NCBI RefSeq assembly: GCF_001625355.1
Contig: NZ_JSEE01000014.1
Span: forward strand, 62,001 to 126,000
DNA: 64,000 bases
Source of the DNA: Marinomonas sp. TW1
GTDB lineage: Bacteria; Pseudomonadota; Gammaproteobacteria; Pseudomonadales; Marinomonadaceae
Direction of reading: 5' to 3'
Made by a program: the position numbers and the translations under genes. Below, piece by piece: positions 1 through 9,869 of the stretch. Each line of letters starts with the position of its first letter. Within the stretch, counting starts at the first letter, position 1. The notes beneath the pieces were generated by a model that saw only the letters and a list, made by a program, of their open reading frames with translations, searched no databases and was not told the origin of the DNA.

Positions 1-263
1 TCCAAACTTGGATCTTGGGCGGTATCCTGTTTAGAAGAAGGACTTTCGGTCGATGTTTGGCGAGTATAATCAGAGCGAGTAGATGCCGCTCCCTTTGTCA
101 TAGACGTCGGCATAGAGCCGTCATAATCGAGAGCCGCTACAATTTCTATTTCCCCTGTCGGGAGACGCTGATTTGATAAAATCACTGCGTCTGGACCTAC
201 GGCATCACGGACTTTCCGTATCGCTTGCCGCATGTCAGGTGCTCGAAACCGCCTAATTTGCAT
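1..263 (-). CDS. flhF: FlhF, flagellar SRP-type GTPase (N-terminal part, cut by window edge)
   Basis: The start of the gene is at 263 and it runs off the left edge, so only about 87 residues are visible. They begin MQIRRFRAPDMRQAIRKV and continue with a GPDAVILSN stretch and an EIVAALDYD stretch, which are typical of the FlhF N-terminal B domain. The following Ser/Thr-rich linker is also usual; the GTPase NG domain lies outside the window. FlhF sets the polar position and number of flagella. The ATG is preceded by AAGGA at good spacing. It follows flhA by about 100 bp in the same direction, the order seen in polar-flagellated Gammaproteobacteria. Confidence 0.93.
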   Translation of the reverse strand, partial: MQIRRFRAPDMRQAIRKVRDAVGPDAVILSNQRLPTGEIEIVAALDYDGSMPTSMTKGAASTRSDYTRQTSTESPSSKQDTAQDPSL

Positions 264-364
264 GAATAACCTAATCCTTCCAGCTTATTTTTCTTACAAA
301 TCCATAGCTTACCCGAAAGATTCAGATAAATATAGCCACAATATTTACCATTAATAGGCAAATT

Positions 365-2482
365 TTATTGGCCAATTACACCAACTACAGTAATACGCTT
401 ATGATCAGGCACCTCTTGGTAAGACAGCACAGCCATATTCACCATACCATAACGCATAAAGCGAGCGAGCATAGGCCTGATTGGGGCTGACACAATAAGA
501 ATTGGCGTATTCCCCATCGCCTCTTGCTGCTCAGCAGATTGACGCAATGACGTTTGCAACTGTTCGGCCATTTGCGGTTCAAGAATAAGCGCCTCTTCGT
601 TTTTGATGCCTGACTGCTGACTCTGCTGTACCGTTTGCATCAGCATTTTTTCCAACTGAGGCTCCAGAGTTAATACTGGAATTTCTTCAACACCATCCGC
701 TAAGGTTTGAATAATCAAGCGTGACAAAGCGGTTCGAACGGCGGCGGTTAATATCATGGGGTCTTGAGTTTTTGGCTGCACCCCCATTATCGCCTCAGCG
801 ATGGTTCGCATATCTCGCAGTGGCACACCTTCAATAAGTAAGTTCTGCAACACTTTTAGCAACACACTTAAAGGCACTGTATTCGGTACCAACTCCTCAG
901 CCAACTTAGGATTGTATTGTTTTAACAAACTAAGCAATTGCTGAACTTCATCATGACCAATCAACTCATAAGCGTGCTTATGCATGATTTGGTTTACATG
1001 AGTTGCCACCACTGTACTCACATCCACCACAGTATAACCATAAGTTTGAGCTTGATCGCGTTTTTTAGGATCAATCCAAACCGCGTCCAAGCCAAAAGAC
1101 GGGTCCTTCCCAGGTACACCCTCAATAGTGCCGAACACTTGACCGGGATCAATCGCCAAATCTTTATCTGGGTGTACTTCCGCTTCAGCCAAACTCACCC
1201 CCATTAAGGTCACTCGGTAGGCGTTTGGCATCAGATCCAAGTTATCTCGGATGTGCACACTTGGCACCAAAAACCCTAAATCTTGAGACAACTTACGACG
1301 TACCCCTTTGATACGCGCCAACAACTCACCGCCTTGAGTTTTGTCAACCAGAGGGATCAAACGATACCCCACCTCTAACCCAAGCATATCGACAGGAGCC
1401 ACATCATCCCAACTCAAGTCCTTCGCTTCAGCAGGCATAGGTGCATCACCAGAGGCGGAGGCAGACGGTTTTTGACCCTCTTTGAGTTTTTGTTTCTTGC
1501 GATATTCAAGGAAATACGCCAACCCACCTAAGCAAGCCGCCAAGGAAAGGAAAGAAAAGTGCGGCATACCAGGCACAATGCCCATAATAGTCATGACGCC
1601 TGCCGCAATGTAAAGGGCTTTAGATGAGCCAAACATCTGCTTAACAACCTGCGACCCCATATCCCCGGTTTCATTGACTCGGGTAACCATAATAGCCGCT
1701 GCGGTGGACAGCATAAGAGAAGGCAACTGTGCGACCAAGCCATCTCCAATCGTTAACAAAGAGTATCGTTCAATCGCTTCCGTAAAAGACAAATCATGCT
1801 GCGCCATACCAATGGATAAACCACCAATAATGTTAATTCCAAGAATCAACAGGCCAGCAATCGCATCCCCTTTAACAAATTTAGAAGCACCATCCATAGA
1901 ACCATAAAATTCAGCCTCTGATGCTATCTCGGTACGGCGCTGCTTAGCTTGATCCGCATCAATCATGCCCGCATTTAAATCCGCATCTATGGCCATTTGC
2001 TTACCCGGCATCGCATCTAAGGTAAAACGCGCACTGACTTCCGATATACGTCCCGCACCCTTAGTCACAACGGCGAAGTTAATGATCATCAATATGGCAA
2101 AAACTACAAAACCGACGACATAATTACCGCCAATAACAACTTCACCAAACGCTTGAATCACCTTACCAGCTGCATCACCACCCTCATGACCATTCAGCAA
2201 CACCACTCGAGTAGAGGCGACATTCAAGGCCAAACGCATCAGAGTAGAGACCAACAACACGGTTGGAAACACAGCAAAGTCTAAAGGTCGCATTGAGTAA
2301 ATAGCCACCAACAGGACAACGATGGCCAAAGCAATATTGAAGGTAAACAACACATCCAGCAAAAACGCTGGTATAGGTAGGATCATCATCGCCAACAGCG
2401 ACAACAATAAAACAGGTATTCCTAAATTCCCGCTAAAAATACTCTGAACTTGTCCAGCAACACGGCTCCGGTCGAAATTCAC
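365..2482 (-). CDS. flhA: FlhA, flagellar type III export gate protein
   Basis: A 705-residue protein of the normal FlhA length. The first ~310 residues hold eight hydrophobic segments; a charged cytoplasmic loop (about 150-210) contains the conserved SARFTLDAMPGKQMAID region. The C-terminal half is the soluble export-gate ring that receives chaperone-substrate complexes. FlhA forms the central nonameric ring of the flagellar secretion apparatus in the inner membrane. The start is a GTG (2480-2482) with AGGGA upstream; no nearby ATG fits the N-terminus MNFDRSRVAG. It lies between flhB and flhF in the late part of the flagellar operon. Confidence 0.97.
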   Translation of the reverse strand: MNFDRSRVAGQVQSIFSGNLGIPVLLLSLLAMMILPIPAFLLDVLFTFNIALAIVVLLVAIYSMRPLDFAVFPTVLLVSTLMRLALNVASTRVVLLNGHEGGDAAGKVIQAFGEVVIGGNYVVGFVVFAILMIINFAVVTKGAGRISEVSARFTLDAMPGKQMAIDADLNAGMIDADQAKQRRTEIASEAEFYGSMDGASKFVKGDAIAGLLILGINIIGGLSIGMAQHDLSFTEAIERYSLLTIGDGLVAQLPSLMLSTAAAIMVTRVNETGDMGSQVVKQMFGSSKALYIAAGVMTIMGIVPGMPHFSFLSLAACLGGLAYFLEYRKKQKLKEGQKPSASASGDAPMPAEAKDLSWDDVAPVDMLGLEVGYRLIPLVDKTQGGELLARIKGVRRKLSQDLGFLVPSVHIRDNLDLMPNAYRVTLMGVSLAEAEVHPDKDLAIDPGQVFGTIEGVPGKDPSFGLDAVWIDPKKRDQAQTYGYTVVDVSTVVATHVNQIMHKHAYELIGHDEVQQLLSLLKQYNPKLAEELVPNTVPLSVLLKVLQNLLIEGVPLRDMRTIAEAIMGVQPKTQDPMILTAAVRTALSRLIIQTLADGVEEIPVLTLEPQLEKMLMQTVQQSQQSGIKNEEALILEPQMAEQLQTSLRQSAEQQEAMGNTPILIVSAPIRPMLARFMRYGMVNMAVLSYQEVPDHKRITVVGVIGQ

Positions 2483-2516
2483 ACAATATCCCTAGCAGTT
2501 AAAATTAAAAACATGA

Positions 2517-3653
2517 TCAATTACCATCCCATTGAAATTCATCAGGCACATCTAAATTGGGCATAACATCTGGCATTGGCGCCCCTGTCCGAGCATTACG
2601 CAACTGGTAGACGTACGCCAACAACTGCGCAACGACCTTAAACAAACCTTGCGGTATTTCCTCACCAATTTCCGTATGATGATAGACCGCACGAGCCAAT
2701 GCAGGGGATTGTATCACAGGGATATCATAATGATTTCCCACTTCGCGAATCTTCAAGGCGATAAAATCCCCACCTTTTGCTAACAAAATAGGAGCTTCGC
2801 CACTCACTTGATCGTATTTAAGTGCCACTGAGAAATGCGTCGGGTTGGTAATAATAACATCCGCTTCAGGCACATCAGACATCATTCGACTCATTGCCGC
2901 TTGACGTTGCAACTGACGAATACGACCTCGCACTAAGGGGTCACCTTCTTGCTGTTTAAATTCGTCTTTTACTTCTTGCTTGGTCATTTTCAATTTTTCT
3001 TTATGAGACCAAACCTGAAAAGGCACATCAATCGCGGCAATAAACACCAAAGCCAAGGTCACAAAAATAAATGACCAAATAATGATATCAATGCCATGCT
3101 CCATCGCCAGCTCAATGGTTTGAAACGTCAACCCTATAGTTTCTGGTAAAAAGTGCAGCACGACCAACACTGAAATCAACGCCACCAAACCTACTTTAGC
3201 AATGGCCTTAAACAACTCAACCAAAGACTGCACCGAAAACATTCGTTTCAGTCCCGCGATGGGGTTCATTTTACTGAGTTTAGGAATCAAAGGCTCCCAA
3301 GAAAAATTCAAGCCTCCTAGCGCAATACTACCAATGATACCTGCCGCTGCGAGCACAGACATCAACAACACCATTGAATCCATCATGGCTACCACCGACT
3401 CATAAAGGTGAAACACCATGCGATTAAGATCAAACAAATCCGATCGTTCGACCAAAAAGTTAAAATCAAACAGTAACGCCAAATCTCTTACTAGCAAAGT
3501 ACCAGTGCCATACAAGGTGACAGCAGCAACGATCAATAAGAGCGCCGTACTCAAATCTTTAGAACGAGGAATATTGCCTTTATTACGAGCATCTTGAAGC
3601 TTCTTACTACTGGCACTTTCCGTTTTTTCACTACCGTCTTCGTTTTCAGCCAT
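2517..3653 (-). CDS. flhB: FlhB, flagellar export switch protein
   Basis: A 378-residue export component. The N-terminal half has four membrane segments (about 37-60, 90-113, 145-170, 187-210). The cytoplasmic C-terminal domain carries the autocleavage motif NPTH at residues 270-273. Cleavage between N and P switches export specificity from rod/hook to filament substrates, together with FliK, which is encoded in the same operon. The start overlaps the end of fliR by 8 bp, so the two are probably translationally coupled. Confidence 0.97.
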   Translation of the reverse strand: MAENEDGSEKTESASSKKLQDARNKGNIPRSKDLSTALLLIVAAVTLYGTGTLLVRDLALLFDFNFLVERSDLFDLNRMVFHLYESVVAMMDSMVLLMSVLAAAGIIGSIALGGLNFSWEPLIPKLSKMNPIAGLKRMFSVQSLVELFKAIAKVGLVALISVLVVLHFLPETIGLTFQTIELAMEHGIDIIIWSFIFVTLALVFIAAIDVPFQVWSHKEKLKMTKQEVKDEFKQQEGDPLVRGRIRQLQRQAAMSRMMSDVPEADVIITNPTHFSVALKYDQVSGEAPILLAKGGDFIALKIREVGNHYDIPVIQSPALARAVYHHTEIGEEIPQGLFKVVAQLLAYVYQLRNARTGAPMPDVMPNLDVPDEFQWDGN

Positions 3654-4428
3654 TAACCTGAATCCCCCAAGTGACCTTAAGCCAATTTGTCATCTCTCCA
3701 AAGAATAGAGTATAGATGCGCAAAAACTCTTCCAACATAATCCAAAAGAAAAACAAAGAAAACAGCATGATAATAGGAAAACCAAGAGCAAAGATATTTA
3801 ACTGAGGTGACGCTTTTGCGACCACCCCAAATGCCAAGTTAATAATAAGAACCGCTATCGCCAAAGGCAACACAATCAACAAAGCTTTCTCAAACATCCA
3901 ACCGCCAAGCAACACTAACTGCCAATATCGCTGACTATCAAAACCACCGCCAATTGGCCAATAGTTAAAACTTTCTGCCAGATACTCAATCATCACCAAA
4001 TGACCGTTGGTCCCCAGAAACGCCAACGCCACCATAGATAGATAATACTGCCCCAGTGTGGCTACTGAAATGCCGTTAGCCGGATCATTCGACATCGCAA
4101 AACCCAGACCTGCCTTCATGGCAGCCAGCTGCCCTGCTAACGAAAACAATTGAAATAAAATCGTTACCACAAACCCAAGCACAAACCCAATCACCAACTG
4201 CTCTGCAATCAACAAAATATAGCCGGGTGAAATAGGATCATAAGTCGGCACATTAATCACTGGCGTGATAATAATAGACACAATAAAGGCAAAGGAAATT
4301 CGAACAGGAGGGCTGACCAAGCGACTACCAAATAATGGCAAGGCCATAAAAAAAGCGCCGATACGAAAGAAAGGTAATAAAAAACTGATGGTTAATTCGA
4401 GTAGCTGTTCAGTATTAAGCTCAAGCAT
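3646..4428 (-). CDS. fliR: FliR, flagellar export gate membrane protein
   Basis: A 260-residue, very hydrophobic protein with about six membrane segments and the family-typical N-terminus (MLELNTEQLLELTISF). FliR joins FliP and FliQ in the export-gate pore at the base of the flagellum. The ATG shares one base with the fliQ stop (TAATG), which indicates translational coupling, and the 3' end overlaps flhB. Confidence 0.96.
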   Translation of the reverse strand: MLELNTEQLLELTISFLLPFFRIGAFFMALPLFGSRLVSPPVRISFAFIVSIIITPVINVPTYDPISPGYILLIAEQLVIGFVLGFVVTILFQLFSLAGQLAAMKAGLGFAMSNDPANGISVATLGQYYLSMVALAFLGTNGHLVMIEYLAESFNYWPIGGGFDSQRYWQLVLLGGWMFEKALLIVLPLAIAVLIINLAFGVVAKASPQLNIFALGFPIIMLFSLFFFWIMLEEFLRIYTLFFGEMTNWLKVTWGIQVNG

Positions 4429-4697
4429 TAGCCGATTATCATTGGGATATTAATAAACAAGTTGGTCGTGAAATCCATTAATTTCGTTAGAATCCAAGGC
4501 CCAAGTTGCATAATCACCAGGATCGTCACGATCAACCTTGGTAAAAACGATAAAGTCTGTTCATTTATTTGTGTTGCGGCTTGAAACACACTCACCATCA
4601 AACCCACCAGCAAACTTGGCATCATCACCACACCGACAATCAAGACAATAAGGTAAAATCCTTGTCCGTATAGATCCAATACCACTTGCGGGTTCAT
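4428..4697 (-). CDS. fliQ: FliQ, flagellar export gate small subunit
   Basis: With the start placed at 4697 the protein is 89 residues, the standard FliQ length, beginning MNPQVVLDLYGQGFY. The open frame extends upstream to 4745, but that part overlaps the end of fliP and gives an atypical N-terminus; the chosen ATG lies two bases after the fliP stop with GGGAT upstream. Two membrane segments (about 15-40 and 53-75) form the FliQ hairpin of the FliPQR pore. Its stop overlaps the fliR start. Confidence 0.96.
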   Translation of the reverse strand: MNPQVVLDLYGQGFYLIVLIVGVVMMPSLLVGLMVSVFQAATQINEQTLSFLPRLIVTILVIMQLGPWILTKLMDFTTNLFINIPMIIG

Positions 4698-4699
4698 AA

Positions 4700-5440
4700 C
4701 TAAATCCCAAAGCTCGCTGCTAGTGTTCCCATAATCATAGCCCAACCGTCCACCATGACAAAGAGCATAATCTTGAACGGCAATGAAATGATGATGGGAG
4801 ACAACATCATCATACCCATGGCCATCAACACACTGGCCACCACCATATCAACGATCAAAAAGGGAATAAAAATCATAAAACCAATCTGAAATGCAGTCTT
4901 TAACTCACTCGTCACAAAAGCCGGCATCAAAATAGTGAAAGGCAAACTTTCCAAAGAATCGATACTGCCCTCTCGTCCCGCCAACTTCACAAACAGACTA
5001 ATATCGTCTTCTCGTGTCTGAGCCAGCATAAAATCCCGAATTGGCACCGACGCGGCTTCAACCGCTTGCACCGACGTCATTTCCTCATTCAAATATGGCT
5101 GCAACGCCACTTCATTCACTCGATCCAAGGTCGGCGTCATGATGAACAAGGTCAGAAACAAAGCCATACCAATCATAATCTGATTAGACGGTGTCTGCTG
5201 TAAACCAATGGCCTGACGCAAAATCGCCAACACGACCACAATACGAGTGAACGAAGTCATCATCATTAAGGCCGCAGGCAACAGCGTCAGGGCCGTCATA
5301 ATGAAAAGAATTTGCAGAGAAACTGAATATTCCTGACTACCATCAGGATTGGTCACCAACTTAACCGCCGGCAACCCAACTTCCGCCCAAGACACACTCG
5401 GCATGATTAGCAAAAAAGACAATAACAGCAGACGAATCAT
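4700..5440 (-). CDS. fliP: FliP, flagellar export gate core subunit
   Basis: A 246-residue protein with a cleavable-looking signal segment (about 1-19), then four membrane segments, as in FliP. The family-typical run [19 protein letters not shown] and the C-terminal [12 protein letters not shown] are present. FliP builds the core of the export pore. The ATG overlaps the end of fliO by 4 bp, and fliQ follows 2 bp after its stop. Confidence 0.97.
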   Translation of the reverse strand: MIRLLLLSFLLIMPSVSWAEVGLPAVKLVTNPDGSQEYSVSLQILFIMTALTLLPAALMMMTSFTRIVVVLAILRQAIGLQQTPSNQIMIGMALFLTLFIMTPTLDRVNEVALQPYLNEEMTSVQAVEAASVPIRDFMLAQTREDDISLFVKLAGREGSIDSLESLPFTILMPAFVTSELKTAFQIGFMIFIPFLIVDMVVASVLMAMGMMMLSPIIISLPFKIMLFVMVDGWAMIMGTLAASFGI

Positions 5441-5841
5441 TTATCCTTATCCTCCGCCGATGCGGATTGCTGTTGAGCTTCAGCCAACTCATTGGTAAAT
5501 GAAGTGCCCCTTACCGGAAAACTTTTAAGATGTGAAATAGTCTGTCCCGTTACGCCAATCAGAATTTTTTCATGCTCGACTTCAAGCAGCATAATCTTTT
5601 CTTTTGCACCGAGAGACTGAACACTTAATATTTTAATGTCTGATTGACGCCCCAATTTCATCTGCGTTAATTGAAAGCGTTTAACCAGCCACAAACAAGC
5701 TGGGATAAAAGCAATAATGAACACCAGTGAGGCAACTACTTTCCACATTGAAGAAGCGACAGACATTTCCTGTACGCCAGATGCAGAAACGCCAGCAGCA
5801 TACAAAACGATACCACTGGCCAGTAAAATTTTATTAAACAT
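5437..5841 (-). CDS. fliO: FliO, flagellar biosynthesis accessory protein
   Basis: A small single-pass protein in the usual place between fliN and fliP. It has a short N-terminal hydrophobic stretch, a second membrane segment (about 28-50) and a cytoplasmic domain with the FliO pattern [20 protein letters not shown]. FliO helps FliP assemble. The start is uncertain: an in-frame TTG at 5853 would add four residues, and neither has a clear Shine-Dalgarno sequence; I prefer the ATG at 5841. The 3' end overlaps fliP by 4 bp. Confidence 0.9.
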   Translation of the reverse strand: MFNKILLASGIVLYAAGVSASGVQEMSVASSMWKVVASLVFIIAFIPACLWLVKRFQLTQMKLGRQSDIKILSVQSLGAKEKIMLLEVEHEKILIGVTGQTISHLKSFPVRGTSFTNELAEAQQQSASAEDKDK

Positions 5842-5863
5842 TGATAAAATCAAAGTAGGCTAC

Positions 5864-6331
5864 TTACTTAAGACGTTTAATACGCTCAGAAGGACTGACA
5901 ACATCCGTCAGACGAATACCGTATTTATCATTCACGACAACCACTTCACCATGAGCGATGAGGGTACCATTAACCAATACGTCCAATGGCTCACCTGCAA
6001 ACCGATCTAACTCGACAACCGAGCCTTGTGTAAGTTGCATCAAATTACGAATGGCGATGTCTGTATTACCTAATTCCATAGACAACACAACGGGGATATC
6101 CATGATAAGATCCAAATCAGATCCTACACCACCGTCAGGTACATTCGGTGCCGTCAAGGTCTCTAGCTTAACCGGCTCCGCTTCCTGCTCATTCATGGCG
6201 GCGGCCCATTCATCGTCCACAGCACCTTCATCCGAATCGCCAGTTTCACCTGCTTCAGACATAGCGGCTGCCCACTCATCCGCCAAGTTCTCGTCCATTC
6301 CTTCTTGATCTGGTGATTGCTCTTCTGCCAT
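5864..6331 (-). CDS. fliN: FliN, flagellar motor switch protein
   Basis: A 155-residue FliN. The first ~75 residues are an acidic, low-complexity extension with two copies of a DEWAAAM-like motif; the last ~80 residues form the SpoA domain (VVLSMELGNTDIAIRNLMQL ... VVVVNDKYGIRLTD). FliN forms the bulk of the C-ring and binds CheY-P together with FliM. Its start lies 1 bp after the fliM stop. Confidence 0.97.
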   Translation of the reverse strand: MAEEQSPDQEGMDENLADEWAAAMSEAGETGDSDEGAVDDEWAAAMNEQEAEPVKLETLTAPNVPDGGVGSDLDLIMDIPVVLSMELGNTDIAIRNLMQLTQGSVVELDRFAGEPLDVLVNGTLIAHGEVVVVNDKYGIRLTDVVSPSERIKRLK

Positions 6332-6332
6332 G

Positions 6333-7310
6333 TTATTTCGTTACCTTGCTCGATTTAATATTCTCTGTCACCTGAATCGAATAGCGTTCATTACTGACGC
6401 CTAATTTCCCTTTAAAGCTGGGCACACCATTAGCACGAACCGTAATGTATTCAGGCATTTCTACGGGGATAATATCACCCGTTTTAAACTTCAAGACCTC
6501 TCTCAGTGTAGTCTTTTTATTCGTCACATTCACTGAGAGTTTAACACCAATATCTTGCACATCTTGCTCTAGGGATTTTCCCCAGCGATCGTCTTTTTCA
6601 TCAACATCACTCTGGACACCAGCATCTAACAACTCGCGCACAGGTTCAATCATAGAATACGGCAAGGTAATGTGCAGCTCACCGCCACCGCCATCCAATT
6701 CGATATGAAATGTCGATACCACAACCACTTCACTCGGACTAACAATGTTGGCCATCGCCGGATTCACTTCCGAACTGATATATTCAAGCTCCAATTTTAA
6801 AACAGGCGCCCAAGCTTCTGTGAGATCCACAAACACTTGCTCTAACATCAACTGAACAATACGAATTTCGGTAGGCGTAAACTCACGACCTTCAATCTTC
6901 GCGTGACGACCATCACCACCAAAGAAGTTATCCACCAATTTGAAGACGAGCTTGGCATCCAATATAAACAAAGCGGTACTGCGTAACGGGCGAAATTTCA
7001 CTAAATTCAAACTGGTTGGTACATACAGAGTGTGCACGTACTCGCCAAATTTCATTACTTGCAAACCACCAGAAGACACATCCGCTGTACGTCGTAACAT
7101 GTTAAACAAACTGATCCGCGTGTAACGCGCAAAACGCTCATTTATCATTTCCAACGTTGGCATTCGCCCACGAACAATACGCTCTTGACTGGTTATGTCA
7201 TAGGACGCAACGCCATTTTCATCTGCATTATCATCGTCAGCAGGCTTTTCATCAGCGCCGTGTAAGAGCGCATCAATCTCGTCCTGGGATAAAAGATCTT
7301 GAGCCGACAT
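6333..7310 (-). CDS. fliM: FliM, flagellar motor switch protein
   Basis: A 325-residue FliM. The N-terminus has the CheY-binding segment LLSQDEIDALLHG (residues 5-17). The middle CheC-like domain includes YISSEVNPAMANIVSPSE, and the C-terminal SpoA domain resembles FliN. FliM links FliG to FliN in the C-ring and is the docking site for phosphorylated CheY. It starts 6 bp downstream of fliL and runs into fliN, so all three are clearly cotranscribed. Confidence 0.97.
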   Translation of the reverse strand: MSAQDLLSQDEIDALLHGADEKPADDDNADENGVASYDITSQERIVRGRMPTLEMINERFARYTRISLFNMLRRTADVSSGGLQVMKFGEYVHTLYVPTSLNLVKFRPLRSTALFILDAKLVFKLVDNFFGGDGRHAKIEGREFTPTEIRIVQLMLEQVFVDLTEAWAPVLKLELEYISSEVNPAMANIVSPSEVVVVSTFHIELDGGGGELHITLPYSMIEPVRELLDAGVQSDVDEKDDRWGKSLEQDVQDIGVKLSVNVTNKKTTLREVLKFKTGDIIPVEMPEYITVRANGVPSFKGKLGVSNERYSIQVTENIKSSKVTK

Positions 7311-7316
7311 AATTTT

Positions 7317-7826
7317 TTACTGCATCACAAAATTAGTAAACAAGACACCATCAATACCGCCTTGCCCAGTTTCTTGTTCGAGAATGCCATTAATGGCATC
7401 CAACGCCGCAAGCTTCAACGCTTCCTTACCTTCTGTGGTTTTTAACTCATCAAATGATTGACTGGAAAAAAGCAACACTAGGCTATTACGAATCAATGGC
7501 ATGTGAGATGTCACCGCGTCCATTTGCTCTTCATTTTTCGACTTAACCGTCATATTTAATTGCACATAACGCTGTCGATCATCCACCATCATATCAATTG
7601 TAAACGCAGGCTCTAGAGGCAAATAAATCGATGGCTCGCTTGCCAAGGCCGCCGCCTCAGCCTCCGCGGAATCTGCTGGTGTAGCAGAACCACTGAACAT
7701 CAAAAAATACGCCGCCGCACCACCACCTAATAACAAAACCACTAAAGCAATGATGATAATAAGTTTCTTTTTACCACCCGGCTTACCTTCCTCGGAGCCT
7801 ACATCTAAACCGTCTTCTTCAGCCAT
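7317..7826 (-). CDS. fliL: FliL, flagellar basal-body associated protein
   Basis: A 169-residue inner-membrane protein with a short charged N-terminus, one membrane segment (about 23-43) and a periplasmic domain ending in FTNFVMQ, as in FliL. It associates with stator units and supports torque. The frame opens seven codons earlier at a TTG, but the ATG at 7826 has TTTAGGA just upstream and gives the usual N-terminus MAEEDGLDVG. About 130 bp without a gene separate it from fliK. Confidence 0.93.
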   Translation of the reverse strand: MAEEDGLDVGSEEGKPGGKKKLIIIIALVVLLLGGGAAAYFLMFSGSATPADSAEAEAAALASEPSIYLPLEPAFTIDMMVDDRQRYVQLNMTVKSKNEEQMDAVTSHMPLIRNSLVLLFSSQSFDELKTTEGKEALKLAALDAINGILEQETGQGGIDGVLFTNFVMQ

Positions 7827-7955
7827 ATTCCTAAACCTTAGGTGCAATCAATTTTTTTAACGAATACTTACGTTAAACAACTAACTCTATATTCTACAAA
7901 GAATAATACAGAGCACCATCTATTTCTTAATCATTTATCCGTCGACAACAGTGAA

Positions 7956-9824
7956 TCAGGCGTAATAATCCACCCCGGTGGCAGAGACATAAGACATTAC
8001 GCCAGGCATAACATCATCCGCTTCCTCATCACCTTTCCCATCAGAATTATTTGCCACTCTAGTCTGACCCGCATCTTTTTGAGTTCCTGAGGCATCCTGT
8101 TGAGACACATCAACCTCTGCGCGACTTAAATCCATTCCCTGCTGCGCTAACATATCACGCAAACGCCCCATTTGCCCTTCTAATAAGTCACGAGCTTGTG
8201 CCGTTGCTGCAACAAAATTGATCTGCGTATTGGAATCACTGTCTACCGAGACTTTTACCGTCAGACTCCCCAACTCAGGAGGATCCAAGCGAATGTGAGC
8301 TGTATGGCCTCCTTCTCGAGCCACCCAAGCCACTTTTTGCCCCATCTCAGCCGCCCAATTAGGATGCCCAGGCGGCACACTCATTGCCATATTCAGTGAT
8401 TGATTGGCGCCGGCTAACTGACTCGCAACACCAACAGTAGCCGCTGCTCTACCGATTTGCTGATTGAACGATGAACTCAGTCCACCCACATCATCAATTT
8501 TAGCATCCACATTACCTGCCATACGGCCTAACATGGCTTCATGTTCTTTCTTTCTCAGTTCCAGTGGTTCGTTTCCAATCATGTCATCTAACGTTAAATC
8601 AGCTTCTTGCAACAAGTCTGTTGCTGAACCATTGGTAGAGTCCGCATTCAACTTACCCGCCACGCCAAGCGCTAAACCGGCACCAGCAAGACCAGCTGAC
8701 TTCACTCGCTCAGCTTCCGACGCCTCGGCTAGTAAGCCCGTCACTACACCATCTGGTGATGCTTTTCTCGGGGTCGAGCTCATTTGATCAAGCACCCACG
8801 ACAATTCCTCATCACTCCCAGCAACCACATCTTGTCCCGGTGCCATGGTTTGACTCACTCCAGTCGCAACCGCTGCAGCAACTGGCGCCATTACAATAAC
8901 ACCAGACTCATTCAATCTCTCTAGGTCACTTCCTTCCAGTAAAGGCGCTTCAGTCACTTGATCACTGAGAAGAGCATCAACTTGACCACTAGCCTTACCG
9001 TCAACCGGCATAGCAACCTGACCAAACTCTTGGGGCGTTGGCGCATTCACTCCTGACAACCCTTGTACACTAGGTTGCTGAACAACAGAGCCGTTGTCCA
9101 ATAGAGCATTTTCAGTTTGACTAGGATTCATCAAACCTTGTTGATGCACTTCATCACTGGTCAAGGCAATGCCATTTCCTGAGGCCTCATTAAGGGAGAC
9201 CTTAGTCTGCCCCCCCTCAACGACTGACAACAACTCATCAGCATTTTGTGCAATTTGATCCTCATTAAGCTTTGCTACCCCAGCCTCAGATGACTTGGCG
9301 AGCGCTCCAGCCGCAATACTCCCTGCAACCACGTTCTCACCAAGTAGTTGAGCCTCTTCACCCTTGGTGGTGTTATTTGTTTCAGGAGAAGCTTCGCCAC
9401 TTAACTGCAATTTTTTGCCGCTTTCACCAGCTTGATCAGCACCGGAAACAGTGGATTGTGTCCCTTCCCCAACCTTAACAGAGCCAGGTTCTGAATTGTC
9501 CGATTGCGTATCAACCGCTTTACTCTGCGGTGCAGACGTCGTCGTTTTCGACGTAACAACAGGCGCTTGTTCAGACGTATTAATACGGTCATCTTTAGTA
9601 CGCTGATGGCTTAATTTATCAGAGGTTACGGAGGGTTTTCGTTGCTCATCAGCATGAACGACTCGATGTTTGTCGTCATATTTGCTGCCTGACATTACGT
9701 CTTTTGCTCGGTTAAAATCCTCGGAAAAAGCCGCCCCTTGTTTTTCAGGCACTCTGTTCATCGACGATTTTTTTGATGCTGAACCGGAAGCAATCGGTAA
9801 TAGGGTATTAGAATCTGTTCGCAT
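7956..9824 (-). CDS. fliK: FliK, flagellar hook-length control protein
   Basis: A 622-residue protein. The first ~480 residues are low-complexity, rich in Ala, Ser, Gly, Gln and Asp, as expected for the ruler part. The C-terminal Flg_hook domain (about 510-590) contains HIRLDPPELGSLTVKV followed by LLEGQMGRLRDMLAQQGMDL. FliK measures hook length and triggers the FlhB switch. The ATG at 9824 is preceded by GGAGG at six bases; a TTG at 9836 overlaps that ribosome-binding site and is unlikely. A sigma54-type promoter lies just upstream. Confidence 0.93.
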   Translation of the reverse strand: MRTDSNTLLPIASGSASKKSSMNRVPEKQGAAFSEDFNRAKDVMSGSKYDDKHRVVHADEQRKPSVTSDKLSHQRTKDDRINTSEQAPVVTSKTTTSAPQSKAVDTQSDNSEPGSVKVGEGTQSTVSGADQAGESGKKLQLSGEASPETNNTTKGEEAQLLGENVVAGSIAAGALAKSSEAGVAKLNEDQIAQNADELLSVVEGGQTKVSLNEASGNGIALTSDEVHQQGLMNPSQTENALLDNGSVVQQPSVQGLSGVNAPTPQEFGQVAMPVDGKASGQVDALLSDQVTEAPLLEGSDLERLNESGVIVMAPVAAAVATGVSQTMAPGQDVVAGSDEELSWVLDQMSSTPRKASPDGVVTGLLAEASEAERVKSAGLAGAGLALGVAGKLNADSTNGSATDLLQEADLTLDDMIGNEPLELRKKEHEAMLGRMAGNVDAKIDDVGGLSSSFNQQIGRAAATVGVASQLAGANQSLNMAMSVPPGHPNWAAEMGQKVAWVAREGGHTAHIRLDPPELGSLTVKVSVDSDSNTQINFVAATAQARDLLEGQMGRLRDMLAQQGMDLSRAEVDVSQQDASGTQKDAGQTRVANNSDGKGDEEADDVMPGVMSYVSATGVDYYA

Positions 9825-9851
9825 AATATCCTCCAAAGATATGAAGGGTTA

Positions 9852-9867
9852 TGCAATTGCAAGGCCA
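9852..9867 (-). promoter_or_regulatory. Candidate sigma54 (RpoN) promoter of fliK-flhF
   Basis: Read on the minus strand, TGGCCTTGCAATTGCA has the GG and GC dinucleotides 10 bases apart, matching the -24/-12 layout TGGCAC-N5-TTGCA. It lies in the gap between the hsbR stop and the fliK ribosome-binding site; the predicted transcript start (about 9841) would leave a leader of about 17 bases. Middle flagellar operons are commonly RpoN-dependent in Vibrio and Pseudomonas. The match is by eye. Confidence 0.6.
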
Positions 9868-9869
9868 AC

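Noticed and set aside
335..365. Sigma54-like sequence before flhF (TTGGCC ... TTTGCC on minus)
   Set aside because: The GG and GC pairs are 12 bases apart instead of 10.
8464..9592. Open frames antisense to or out of frame with fliK
   Set aside because: They arise from the skewed composition of the low-complexity FliK ruler region and have no recognisable products.
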